From Salticus scenicus (lineage: Eukaryota > Arthropoda > Arachnida > Araneae > Salticidae), in NCBI GenBank assembly GCA_963930645.1, contig OZ005648.1:103702167-103766166 (forward strand): DNA of 64,000 nucleotides, read 5' to 3'. Positions 33,280-42,451 of the stretch are shown here, piece after piece. The translations under genes and the position numbers were made by a program. How positions within the stretch are numbered: the stretch's first letter is position 1; each line of letters begins with the position of its first letter. The notes below the pieces were generated by a model. It was not told the DNA's origin. It made no database searches and worked only from the letters and a program-made list of their open reading frames with translations.

Positions 33280-33665
33280 GGTGGGGAAGGAATAGGCGCG
33301 CAGCGCGCATGGGTTTGGGACCCGGTGCGAGCTTTTACCCGATAATAAAAGATTTTTTTTTTATTTTATTTTCTTAATAAAAGTTTGAGTTGAGAAGGAA
33401 TATGCGTGTACAGCGCACGTATATCCTCAAACGTGCGCGCGCAGCGCGCATGGGTCTGCGCTGCCGAAGGCAGTGGCGTCCCGGTGTGAGTTCTTACCCG
33501 ATGCTAAATGATATATATTTTTAATTCCTTTTCTTGAGAATGAAAGTTTATGAGTAATAACATGGAATTTTGAGAAGTCATAAGGATGGTGAAGGAATAC
33601 GTGCGCGCAGTGCACTGGTCTACGCTGCCGAAAGCAGTGGGGACCCGGTGCGACATTTTTCCTGA
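33280..33665 (+). repeat. Three GC-rich GCGCGCAGCGCGCA repeats
   Basis: GAAGGAATA(C/G)G...GCGCAGCGCGCATGGGT followed by (C)CGGTG(C/T)GA and TTTTACCCGAT-type sequence occurs near 33285, 33430 and 33590. The second and third also carry GCGCTGCCGAAGGCAGTGG / ACGCTGCCGAAAGCAGTGG. The blocks contain CpG-rich palindromes in otherwise A+T-rich DNA. The 62-codon minus frame here is a translation of the repeat. Confidence 0.85.
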
Positions 33666-33776
33666 TCAGATTTTTTTTTTCTTATGATAAAAATTAATGC
33701 AATTTTGAGATTTCATTAATTATTGTGATTCATTTAAAAATAGTGACCAGCGAAGCGGGCGTAGCCTGCTAGTATA

Positions 33777-34114
33777 TATATAAACCTAATTAAAATACTT
33801 AATAGAATCTAAAGATATCTTAGAAAATAATTATTAAATAAAATAAGCTATCTTTTTTCTAGAACTATAATGGTGTAAAGTTAGTGCAAAAAACATAACT
33901 CAGTAATTATGAAACACTGTTACCATATTTCGTATAAAATTGTACTTTTTATACGTTTCTGATAATAGATTTCTTGATGTAGGCGATAAATGTTGATCAG
34001 AATATTTGCTGGCTTTTAAGAAATTGTAGAATACATCCATTACTATGCAATAAAAATTTTCAAATATAATTTTAATGAATGTCTCCTTTAGCTCTTGGAA
34101 ATACGAGAAATACA
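33777..34114. other. Unassigned spacer
   Basis: Begins with sequence matching the right flank of the (TA)n at 30.81 kb (ATACTTAATA...TTAAAG..ATCTT), then A+T-rich DNA without a recognised gene. Confidence 0.5.
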
Positions 34115-34255
34115 TACATTATAGTCGCCAACTTTTAAGGCTTTTAGTAACCGAAAAATTTTAGCAAAATTATGTACAGGTTTTTACTAAAGTTTTCATT
34201 AAGTAAAATAAAAAATTCTATTAAAATTTCCCGAAAGCCTGAAAGCGTAACATAT
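34115..34255. repeat. Foldback repeat (GCCAACTTTTAGGC type), decayed
   Basis: TCGCCAACTTTTAAGGCTTT...ACCG and CCGAAAGCCTGAAAGCGTAA are inverted ends. Better copies are at 47335-47490 and 55085-55250. Confidence 0.6.
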
Positions 34256-34369
34256 ATGAATTATTACATACTGAGCGCACGTAAAAATTTAGTATTTAAA
34301 ATTTTACTTATACAAATAAAAATTTCAAAGTAAAAATTAATTTCAATGAAATCATAACATAGATATTAA

Positions 34370-34760
34370 TTACTAAAAGAAAATTTATTTTATTCATTTT
34401 AGATAATTTAAAACCAAGTAATTGTTCAACAAATAATTTTCTTTCCAATATTTTGATTTCTTTATCTTTATTACTAATTAAAATAAGATTTGAAAAGAAA
34501 AAAATAAAGGTAGCGTAAAAGAAATAATTACAAGTATAATCAAAATTCTTAGTTGTTATTATTAATTTTATAAAATCCAGTTAATTATTTTAGAAACAGC
34601 AAATAAAATATTTCCATCTAGAACTGAAAAAAAAAAAATGTTTAATTAACTTCCATTGTTTTGTAAAATACGTTTACTATTCAGTTTGTTTCTAAACGTA
34701 ATTTAAATTTCTGATTTGTTAGTTTATGTTTTAAAATGTAATTCTATGAACCAAAATCAA
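34370..34760 (+). repeat. Dispersed repeat F, copy 1
   Basis: Shares with 39.5-39.85, 46.7-47.1 and 51.8-52.25 kb the ordered blocks ATTTAAAACCAAGTAA, TATAATCAAAA(T/C)TC(T/C)TAG, CAGTTAATT(A/C)TTTTAG(A)AACA, (C)TAGAACTGAAAAAAA, TAAAATACGTTTA(C)T and GATTTGTTA(C/G)TTTATTTT. All four are in the same orientation. No coding potential. Confidence 0.75.
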
Positions 34761-35185
34761 TCTGGTGTGCCTACACCGAACTTTGCCTTACCCAGAATTG
34801 AATTCTGCAAAAAAAAAAAAAAAAAAAAAAAAAAAGATTGCAGATTGAGCGATAAGATAACAGGTATTGTATATAAACCTACGCTAAAAGAAATTCATAC
34901 TAAGTTTAGGAACAGTTTTATTTCACAAATAATTTTGTCCAAGGGGTCTACCGGTCTCTCAACCCTCCGGTTGAATGTAGTACTTCCATTTATTAATAAC
35001 TCTTCTACTAAAACAATACAGCACAAGCTGAAATGCACTTCAAGCAACTTTTATGCATAGTCACCATAATCCATATGAAACATGCTTTTATGCATGCAAA
35101 AAATACATGTTCAGTTTCATTTTTTTTTTCATGCAGTCTAAAGATCTTAAATTGTACCTACTGAAAATCTCGCCTACAGGCGCAA
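34761..35185. other. Spacer with poly(A) run
   Basis: The A-run at about 34810-34834 is followed by a 114-codon frame reading through Lys codons; the part after it (ATAAACCTACGCTAAAAG...) has no family I recognise. No other element seen. Confidence 0.35.
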
Positions 35186-35189
35186 TGCA

Positions 35190-35367
35190 TTGCTACCAAC
35201 CTAATCCGGATGAGTACTGACCGTTTTTCCACACCAGTCTTTTATTAGAATATTTTTCTTCTTAATTCATCGTAATTACATTTGAAGAGAAAGACTGTGA
35301 AAAATAAGTGGTGTAGAAAAAGGAACAGTTCTAACAATTTGCCGGATTAGGTTGGAAGCTCTGGAAA
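35190..35367. mobile_element. Foldback MITE (CTACCAACCTAATCCGG / CCGGATTAGGTTGG ends)
   Basis: Diverged relative of the element at 3418-3599: left TTGCTACCAACCTAATCCGG and right AATTTGCCGGATTAGGTTGG-AAGCTCTG, with CCACACCAGT and AAGTGGTGTAGAAAAAGG inside. Confidence 0.8.
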
Positions 35368-35412
35368 TGTATTTAAATTCTCTTGGATTAGCATAACTGG
35401 CAGGTATATTTA

Positions 35413-35617
35413 CATACCTGGTAATATTTATAATGTATCCTGGAGTACTGTTAGCCCCGCAATTTTATCACACCAGTATCATTTTAGAAAAATGTTTCTT
35501 TTCTCCCATGTGTAATTACTATGAAATAAGTAGAAAAATGCATTTAAATTGTACTGGTGTGAGAAAAGGGCGGGGTTAATAGTACTCCGGAATAAATTAT
35601 AAATATTATCAAGTATG
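35413..35617. mobile_element. Foldback MITE (CATACCTGGTAATATTTATA ends)
   Basis: CATACCTGGTAATATTTATA mirrors TATAAATATTATCAAGTATG, with GGAGTACTGTTAGCCCCGC and GGCGGGGTTAATAGTACTCC, and ATCACACCAGTA and TACTGGTGTGAG inside. Same core as the CATAGCTGCC group, different ends; sister of the disrupted copy at 60743-61150. Confidence 0.85.
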
Positions 35618-35639
35618 ATATTTATAAAATATACACATT

Positions 35640-36370
35640 TGAACAGTAGCTATTGTAATTTAAAATGGGCGGAGTTTTACCTTGAAAGTGCACAACCACC
35701 CACATGCAATGTGCTAATATCAATGTGCTTAAATGAGAAATTTATTCCGGTCTGAATACAGTAATCCTTACAATTTTAAAGAGCGGAATTTCAATACGGC
35801 CTTTTGGATCAAATGTGGTAATTTAAATAGGACTGACAAAGGGTTAATTTTTCCCAGTTTAAAAGGTGAAGTTTTTAAAGTGAAGTTTAATATAGAAAAT
35901 TTCTTGCAAGAAGTCTGGCGCCTAAATCAGGGATTTTGCAACTATGTGTACGGTAACTGCCGTACGGTTGAAAACGCTGCATCCAAAGTCGAAGTCTCCG
36001 CCCTTTTTACAAGGTACTTTAATGAATGAGAAATCAATCACCTTTTTAAAATCACTATCTTTATACAATAATCTAGATCTTATTTAATCATGACACATTA
36101 TGTATAAACTAAATATTTCTGTATAAAAATAATGGTAGCAAGAAAGGCGATTTTACCTGAAACTGGGTGGTTACAGAAACAACTTTTCGTTTATTCTTCC
36201 ACCTGTATAGTTATATTATAATAATTTACTTAATTAATCGTACAAACTTACTATAGCAAGTGCGAAAGAAAAATGATGGTGGAAGTATCAGAGGAAAATT
36301 GTGGTCGCAATCATGTGAAAATGTTCTGAAAAGGAGATTTAAAAAAAAAGCGGAGACTTCGAGCTCTTTA
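35640..36370. repeat. Decayed foldback sequences
   Basis: TGGGCGGAGTTTTACCTTGA...GTGCACAACCACCCA (about 35666-35703) is inverted relative to GCGATTTTACCTGAAACTGGGTGGTT (about 36147-36173). CGAAGTCTCCGCCCTTTTT (about 35989) is inverted relative to AAAAGCGGAGACTTCGAG (about 36345), resembling the element at 4054. A 98-codon plus frame (35733-36029) runs across both and matches no family I know. At 35949-35966 GTACGGTAACTGCCGTAC is a small palindrome. Confidence 0.5.
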
Positions 36371-36655
36371 TACCCACAATGTTTAAAATATATTGTTTTA
36401 AAACCTTCCAGCATAATAAACATTTTGATTTTACATTTATGCATCGATATTTTCTGTTTTATCAGTTTATTTTTCTCTTTAGCAAGGCTGCCATAAGCCA
36501 CTTTTTCATATTCTTATCGTACTACTATTTCAAAAAGATAAAATTTATAGTATATTTTCACACGTAAAACTACACTCTGCATAAAAAAAAAAATAATATA
36601 AAATTCATGCTATGAAAATAATAATAAAAAAAAAGTTGCCTGTTCTAGGCTTTCT
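36371..36655. other. Unassigned spacer
   Basis: A+T-rich; overlapping frames on both strands are hydrophobic low-complexity translations. No gene recognised. Confidence 0.4.
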
Positions 36656-37001
36656 CTGTCTGATTTAGAATGTTTTTAGTAACTTTGAGGTGCTCCTCGA
36701 ACTCAAGCCTCATCGCATTTTTGCATGAAATATTTCATATTATGACCTGGGTCAATTCCAAATATTTTATAACTTTTGTGCAGTTGTCAGCTCCAAATTT
36801 GAAACAGATAACAGCAACTCAAAAAATTTTTAAAGTATTCATTGAAACAAAAACTTTTTGCGTAAGCGTTTCTGTAAACAATGGTTGTATTATGGTTTAC
36901 CATATGTGCATTTGCTCAAAAGTTTCTCATCCCACAGAGAACGGATAACACTTTTAAAAGTAGAACGTATAATTTCTGGCAAGGAGTGTTTGTGACTGAA
37001 G

Positions 37002-37173
37002 AAGTGTTGCCAGATTGGAGACTTTTTCTTATTCAATATCCATCATTAAATTTTAATTGTAACAGTTGCCTAATTAATTCTGAGATTAATAGTCTATTAT
37101 ATATATACAATATCACGTCTCAAAACTATTGGTGCGACTTGAATTAAAAAAACTCCCTAAACAGACAACACTG
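37002..37173. mobile_element. 172 bp hAT-type MITE inside the Mutator-like relic
   Basis: AGTGTTGCCAGATTGG near 37003 mirrors the right end AGACAACACTG (37163-37173), with CTTATTCAATATCC and GACTTGAATTAAAAAAAC inside. Flanks GACTGAAG (36994-37001) and GACTGTAG (37174-37181) match at 7 of 8 positions. Same length as the 28751-28922 copy. The transposase reading resumes immediately after it, which fits a clean insertion. Confidence 0.9.
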
Positions 37174-38189
37174 GACTGTAGTCTTTATCATTGTTTAAGA
37201 CTTTTTTGTAGCCATATCATGTTTCGGAATCCATAGGGCATAAACCATGTTGTGCATTCTTATGGGCTGAAACTTTATGAAAATAATGTGTCCAAATGAA
37301 TTTTACCATGTCATCTATGGATTGCGTAAATTACGACAGAATACGAAACCATAATAAGCCTGAAATCTCATGATTTCTGTCAAGCGACCTCATTCAGATT
37401 TTATTTTTGCCTTCAGAGATTTACTGGTCTTCATTTCATTACGAAGGTTCTTTAATAGAGTTTCTTTTTTTTTTTTTCTTCGCATGTGCAATGCATTCCG
37501 ATTTTTCAATTTCGACTTTAGAGCCATTTTTTTTCCACGTATTCTATCAATGCCTCGAATGTCACTATCTCCGAGATACTTTACATATCGCGCTGGTTTA
37601 GATGACTCGAAATGTTTCAACACTGTCATGTTCCCGCCAATTTCCTTACCTCCACTATACCCTTCAAATTTTTCCTACAATTGTAAGATCCGATGGATTT
37701 ATTCCTACGTAGAGATTTTAGTGAGAAATTTAAGATCAATAGTTTTACCATTTTAAAGTGCGGTAGCAGATACAACCCCGTTTACTGATAAATGGCCACG
37801 CTTCTGCTATGTGCCATTGAAAACAGTAGATGTATTTGAATTCCTCTCATTATCAGCAATATTTTCTATAATTGTTCTTTTCATGGATTTTTCCGCTACT
37901 TCAGATAATGCTGTGATGTAAATGTATGTGAAATTTAGATAGGAGAGAAGTTAAATTCTTTTCTGCATAAAAAATATCTGCAGTTTTCTTTCCCTTTCCT
38001 ATATATCTTATTGTATATGTTAAACGAATGTTTATATCACAGCATTTGCAAGTACTTTAGATGTCATTTTAGAAGGTGAATAAGCACAAGCAGCACATAT
38101 ATACATTAAATAAATAGCAAGTTCTTTTTTAGTTCTATTTTTCCCACAAATACGTCAATTCAGTTCGCTCACAGGTTTGCACTTTGCAA

Positions 38190-38665
38190 AGCTGTTCAGT
38201 AAATACTAAATTCATAAATTCAAGTCAACAGTTATATTTTTACCTTGCTTGAATTCAATATCATCATTGCCTGAATTCAATAATTTTTTCAGCAAAAAAT
38301 AAATCAATCTTTTTTTATGAAGCACTAGCATTTATCGATGAAGGCGATGAATCATTAGTATTTGTACTGTTACGAGTATACAGGTTGCCTGCAAACATCC
38401 GTTTACCGAACCGTTTATTTCTCGCCATAATTATACTATTGCACTTTGCAAAGCTGTTTAGTAAATACGATAACAAATTCAAGTCAACAAATGACATTTT
38501 TACCTTGCTTGAATTAAAAATCATCATTTTCAGCAAAAAACAAATCAATCTTCTTTTCTGAAGCACTAGCATTTATCGATGGAGGCTCTGAATCAGTACT
38601 ATTTGAACTGTTACGAGTACACTGGTTGCCTGAAAACTTCCGTTTACCGACCGTTTATTTCTTGC
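38190..38665. repeat. 241 bp tandem duplication of the relic's N-terminal region
   Basis: AGCACTAGCATTTATCGATG occurs at 38321 and 38562. The surrounding blocks (GTTACGAGTA, GGTTGCCTG, CCGTTTACCGA, TTGCACTTTGCAAAGCTGTT, TTTTTACCTTGCTTGAATT) repeat in the same order. In the outer copy the frame continues SINASASEKKIDLFFAEN; in the inner copy a stop follows SINASAS. Confidence 0.85.
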
Positions 38666-38680
38666 CATATTTACATTAAT

Positions 38681-38790
38681 TAGACACATAAATGTATCAT
38701 TATTATTATTTTTTTTTACACAAAATTTTCCAAATTAAATACAAGCAAACAAGCAAGACAAAAGTAATATAAAACAGAGATTACTGTTTC

Positions 38791-38823
<33 letters not shown>

Positions 38824-39191
38824 ACTTTATATACATGTAGATAAATTATACATGTAGAGAATCATTACAGTCTGCTCTATTTCTTTTTTTTTTTTAGGCC
38901 AATAATTAAAAATTTGAACAATTTGAGCAATTTTATGTTAGGGTTCGTACTGTCCTTATTTTTCAGCATCGGTAAATTCTTAGAGCAATTTTTGTCATAA
39001 AATGATCTTATAATTTTAAGTAAATTATTTTTTGTATAAATATTGTAGTGGAAGAATCCTTAGAAAAGGGCCGATTCGTAAAAACCCTGTATGTCATTAA
39101 CAAGCTTAGAAATTATGTAGCCAAACATTTTATAAAGATTCCATTATTCGAAAATAAGAACACTTTCTAAATTTAAAAAAGAAATATTAAT

Positions 39192-39225
<34 letters not shown>

Positions 39226-39480
39226 CCCGTATTCAATTTTTTAGATTATTTTTGTAGAAAATCTAGCTTTTGTTAAACTTTTAAACGAAGTATTTTAAAG
39301 TATATTTGTCATTTTTGAAGAAAATATTTCTAGCAAAGTCCTCAATTTCAATTTCTGTAAATACAGGAATTGTTAATTAAAATGTTTTTGCAACACCATA
39401 CTTTAAACTTTACTTGTAATTTTTTTTTCTTGTAACACAAGAGATGAAATCCAATGGTATCGTAACTAATGAATATCTTT
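38681..39480. other. Low-complexity spacer
   Basis: Long A-run (about 38792-38820) and T-run (about 39194-39225). No gene or element recognised otherwise. Confidence 0.5.
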
Positions 39481-39484
39481 TTTA

Positions 39485-39900
39485 TAACAAAAGGTTATCT
39501 ATTTTTACAGGTAATTGAACACAAAATAATAGTTTAATAAATTGTATTTTTTGAAAACAATTATATTTATTTTTCTTAAATCTAATTAAAATAAATTTCA
39601 AACAGAATAAAATATATGAAATACTAAGTTGAAAATTTTTTTCAAACCCAGCTAAATATTTTATTAAAAAATAAAATATTTGTCTCCAGAACTGAAAAAA
39701 AAAATATTTTATTAACTTTTAATATCTTTGTATTATACTTTTATTCATTCCGTTTCTAAACGTAAATTAAATTCCGGATTTGTTACTTCATTTTCTTAAT
39801 ATGTAATTTCATGAGACAAATAGATTAAAAGGCTCATAATAACAAATAATGCATTTTAATACATCTTTTTAATTATTGGGAAGTCGTTTCATATAAAGTT
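39485..39900 (+). repeat. Dispersed repeat F, copy 2
   Basis: Contains TTTGTCTCCAGAACTGAAAAA, TTAACTTTTAATATCTTTGTA, GTTTCTAAACGTAAATTAAATTCC and GATTTGTTACTTCATTTTCTTAA in the order seen in the other three copies. About 5.1 kb after copy 1. Confidence 0.7.
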
Positions 39901-40070
39901 ATATTTTTACTTAAATAATTTGGTATTTTAAGATTTAAAAAATGCAAAAACTGTAAGGATATTAAAAGCAACTATGTTATATAATAAACAAATGTCAATT
40001 TACTGAACATTTAAAAATATATATTCTTTTCAAGCTCTCTTTCATTTTAAAGAAATAATGACATTTGTAG

Positions 40071-40573
40071 CATAGTTGCCAACGTTTTAATTTATTCCGA
40101 AGCTTTTTAGCCCGGCTTTAATCAACACCAATTTATTTACAGATTATTTTTCTTCAGTATATTACTATCATTTTCGCGATCGCATGTTTTTGTCTCTCTG
40201 ATAGTAAGTTCCGCCTGTGGGCGTTATTCATTAAAGGTACGTAATTTCAGAACGAGTTTTTCAATATCCATATTTATGTTACAAATGAATGTACATCATA
40301 ATTATATTCCTCCTAATTAAAGTATTTGTATCCATAATATTTTGTTTATTCAAATATGAATATTAGGAATATCCTTAAAAAATATAATAACTTTCAAATT
40401 GTAAAAGAAACACCCATTGGCGTAGTTACAGATTTCCACATGACGAGAATCTACGTCAGCGGGCGCGAAAGTGCTAAGACAAAACAAGAAAAAATTAATC
40501 TTAAGAAAAAACGTGTATGAAATAAAGGCGTGGCCTAAAAAGGCTTCGGAATAAATTTAAATTGACATCTCTG
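40071..40573. mobile_element. Foldback MITE (CATAGTTGCCAACGTTTTAA) split by another element
   Basis: CATAGTTGCCAACGTTTTAA at the left and ATAAATTTAAATTGACATCT-CTG at the right are inverted, with AGCCCGGCTTTAAT and AATAAAGGCGTGGCCT inside. TTTGTAG flanks it (40064-40070 and 40574-40580), a 7 bp duplication. The interior is interrupted by the element at about 40165-40473. Confidence 0.85.
40165..40473. mobile_element. Decayed TTAA-type (piggyBac-like) element, nested
   Basis: CATTTTCGCGATCGCATG on the left and GCGGGCGCGAAAGTG on the right match the ends of the better copy at 59282-59973, as do ACAAATG(A/G)AT(G/A)TACAT, CTAATTAAAGTATT(T/C)(G/A)TATCCATA and GTAGTTACAGATTTCCACATG inside. The flanking TTAA has decayed to CTAT / CTAA. 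Confidence 0.75.
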
Positions 40574-41041
40574 TTTGTAGTATCTATCGTTTCCAATTCG
40601 TAACTTATGCATCTCTGAATATTTAGCAAAAAATGAAAAAAAAATCATATCAATTGTTTACTCATGTTATGTTACAATATTAACCTAAGGTCATTGTGCC
40701 AAAATGCGATAACCCATAAATGCAACAAAGTACTTCTACTGAAAATCTAAATGTATAAATTGAACACTTATAAATCATAACGGAGCATACACATTTCAAG
40801 AATGTTTCGCGAAAATTTTCATTAAATTTTAAAGGTTCTTTCTAGTAGAATTTTCTTTTGCTATAAACATCGTTCAAAATGGCTTTCCCCCGTCTTTTCC
40901 TAATTGCGAAGAAATATTTTCAAATAGTAACTGTAATTTTATTATTTTATCTTTTAAGGTTAAATAACCATTGTTACGTCATGTGCTTGAATATTCTTTA
41001 CAGCTATCAGAAAAAAAATAAAGAAGATACTACACATTTTT
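40574..41041. other. Unassigned spacer
   Basis: A+T-rich; no gene or element recognised before the retrotransposon. Confidence 0.45.
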
Positions 41042-41276
41042 AATTAGAGGGGTCAACGAAGTCATTGGTGAGGGAATGTGCAGCTTCTGTTAGTCCGAGG
41101 ACCGGAGCACCAGGAGGTAGAAGTCTGTCTTGGCTCCTTCGCCTACTGATATTTAGCTGGGCATAATGGAATGGCCTTCATGCCTTGGGTGGCCCTACCA
41201 GGAGTAAACTCCCGACGTACTTCGCCCATTCCGCCCAGGAACACCCTCCCGCCGCGATGAGGCAGACAGTAGGACT

Positions 41277-42440
41277 TTGGGAGGGGTTATCACTGGTTTG
41301 AGACAGAGCTGTCCTTCTGAAATTGTTCTTTTTGAGGCTGACTTACAACCGCTCCATACTAGAAGACAAGCTGGCCTTGTTAAGTACTATAATAAACTCT
41401 CTAGTTACGGCCTCTGCAACAAGACCTCCACGTATCTTAACAGCTGGAGTAATCATCAAATATTAAAGAGGAACAGCCCTTTCAGTCACGCCGCCTCTCT
41501 TCAACTACCTAATTGTAATGTTGAACCCAACTCACTACACTGCTGCTTGAATCCTGCAGAAGGACTCCCCAGGGTTCACTTTCACTTTAACTTAAGCTCT
41601 CATGTTAACAAGAAAGATTGCATCCTAGAACATCTTAGACAATTGACCTTGGAAAACCTAAGCCACATTCCTAATAATGCCATTAAAATCTTCACCGACG
41701 GTAGTAAAATTGACAACCTAGCAGGTAGTGGCATATATATAGAAACCCCTCACGCCAACTTGACTCTGTCTCATCGTAATCCAAATTACTGCTCTGTCTT
41801 CAGAAGTGAATTGATTGCAATAGACCTGGGACTAGAAGCTATTCTCTCTGAAGAGGATTATGGTGACCTATGGATCTTGACTGATAGCCGTAGTTCTCTT
41901 CACCATCTTAGTAATTGGATTCTTGTGGGCGACAAGGTCAGCACCTCTGTACTGCTTAAATTAAAGCTCATTTCACAAAACCATGACGTTCATTTGCAAT
42001 GGATACCTTCACACGTGAATCTCCACGGGAATGAAATGGCTGATAATCTTGCTAAGGAGGGTTGCAGGATTTCTTCAACTCCCTCCTCCGCACTTACTTT
42101 TCAGGAGTTATACTCCCGGGAAAATTTAAAAATCTCGGAGGAGTGGAAAACTCCCCCCACCCATATTTGGTACAAGGGCTCAAAACCGGGTTTGTCCCTT
42201 GACCTCCCGTGTGACAGACGTACCCGAACTGTGCTGTCAAGACTCGCTAGCGGTCACATCAAGTGCCTCACTTTCATCGAGGGCAGGAAAACCTTCGCCA
42301 CCTGCACCAAGTGCCAAAATCATCAGGCTTCTCCTGAGCACCTTTTGGATTGCATGGGACTCTCTAAGGAGGATCTTTTCATCAATCCTCTTCTGGTCTT
42401 TGACTTTCTAACTGTCAACGAACTCATGGATCTTGTCTGA
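41277..42440 (+). CDS. Non-LTR retrotransposon polyprotein C-terminus with RNase H domain
   Basis: An uninterrupted 387-codon frame ending at TGA 42438-42440. The region upstream of residue 130 (ITGLRQSCPSE, LQPLHTRRQAGLVKYYNKL) is the conserved segment after reverse transcriptase in spider elements. RNase H I follows at about residues 136-262 with all four catalytic acids: D141 in IFTDGSK, E178 in FRSELIAID, D203 in ILTDSRSS and D256 in GNEMADNLAKEG; H246 is in IPSHVNLHG. The C-terminus has CTKC...H355...C359, the usual Cys-Cys-His-Cys motif, and ends MDLV. RNase H removes RNA from the RNA/DNA hybrid during second-strand synthesis. The frame is open from 41208 but has no in-frame ATG before residue 254, so this is a fragment and not an independently started gene. 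There are no stops or shifts, indicating a young copy. Confidence 0.9.
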   Translation: MGGVITGLRQSCPSEIVLFEADLQPLHTRRQAGLVKYYNKLSSYGLCNKTSTYLNSWSNHQILKRNSPFSHAASLQLPNCNVEPNSLHCCLNPAEGLPRVHFHFNLSSHVNKKDCILEHLRQLTLENLSHIPNNAIKIFTDGSKIDNLAGSGIYIETPHANLTLSHRNPNYCSVFRSELIAIDLGLEAILSEEDYGDLWILTDSRSSLHHLSNWILVGDKVSTSVLLKLKLISQNHDVHLQWIPSHVNLHGNEMADNLAKEGCRISSTPSSALTFQELYSRENLKISEEWKTPPTHIWYKGSKPGLSLDLPCDRRTRTVLSRLASGHIKCLTFIEGRKTFATCTKCQNHQASPEHLLDCMGLSKEDLFINPLLVFDFLTVNELMDLV

Positions 42441-42451
42441 CTCCGTCAGAC
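42435..42451 (+). other. 3' hairpin overlapping the stop codon
   Basis: GTCTGA (42435-42440), loop CTCCG, TCAGAC (42446-42451). The TGA stop is the last three bases of the left stem. Together with the short 3' end and (CAA)n tail this could be the element's reverse-transcription recognition structure, by analogy with 3' stem-loops of other non-LTR elements. Confidence 0.65.

Larger units (their letters stand above)
30958..33776 (+). mobile_element. 2.8 kb (GTCT)n...(TA)n element with internal tandem repeats
   Basis: Opens with TAATAAATGGAAAGG and GTCTGTCTGTCTGTCTGT (about 30980-30998), and closes with GACCAGCGAAGCGGGCGTAG, CCTGCTAG and (TA)n. The closing motif is shared with 9111 and, decayed, with 24963 and 52475. 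Inside are a tandem array (31.68-33.22 kb) and three GCGCGCAGCGCGCATGGGT-type blocks (33.29-33.66 kb). Flanks match the adjacent duplicate at 30.77-30.84 kb, where only (TA)n stands at the same site. The CTAG end followed by T would fit a Helitron 3' end, and paired (GTCY)n and (TA)n tracts recall mini-me elements of flies, but no Rep/helicase is present, so the class is open. Confidence 0.75.
36660..38680 (-). pseudogene. Mutator-like (MULE) transposase relic
   Basis: Reading the minus strand gives, in the order expected for the metazoan Mutator-like transposase domain family: an N-terminus MARNKR-GKRKF-GNQ-T (38.67 kb, repeated at 38.43 kb); INIRLTYTIRYIGKGKKTAD (about 38.0 kb); FNGT-stop-QKRGHLSVNGVVSATAL (about 37.82-37.75 kb), where the family has DGTWQKRG; ARYVKYLGDSD (about 37.58 kb, family YLGDGDS); HMRRKKKKETLLKNL (about 37.48 kb, family HVQKRMGTRLRNL); LTEIMRFQAYYGFV (about 37.35 kb); after an inserted element, HKHSLPEII and DEKLLSKCTYGKP (about 36.98-36.90 kb); and LGIDPGHNMKYFM (about 36.75 kb). 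Several stops and frameshifts, Asp-to-Asn and Trp-to-stop in the first motif, and a 172 bp insertion show it is dead. Motif matching is from memory of the family; a profile search would settle it. Confidence 0.8.

Noticed and set aside
35733..36029. 98-codon plus frame
   Set aside because: No recognisable domain, crosses decayed foldback ends at 35989-36005, and has no sign of splicing or conservation.
36881..37147. 88-codon plus frame
   Set aside because: It is the antisense of the Mutator-like relic plus the inserted MITE.
41277..41279. TTG as the start of the retrotransposon ORF
   Set aside because: The frame is open upstream to 41208 and no ATG precedes the RNase H domain; the fragment is not expected to start translation here.
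42199..42411. 70-codon plus frame inside the RNase H region
   Set aside because: An out-of-frame shadow of the retrotransposon coding sequence.
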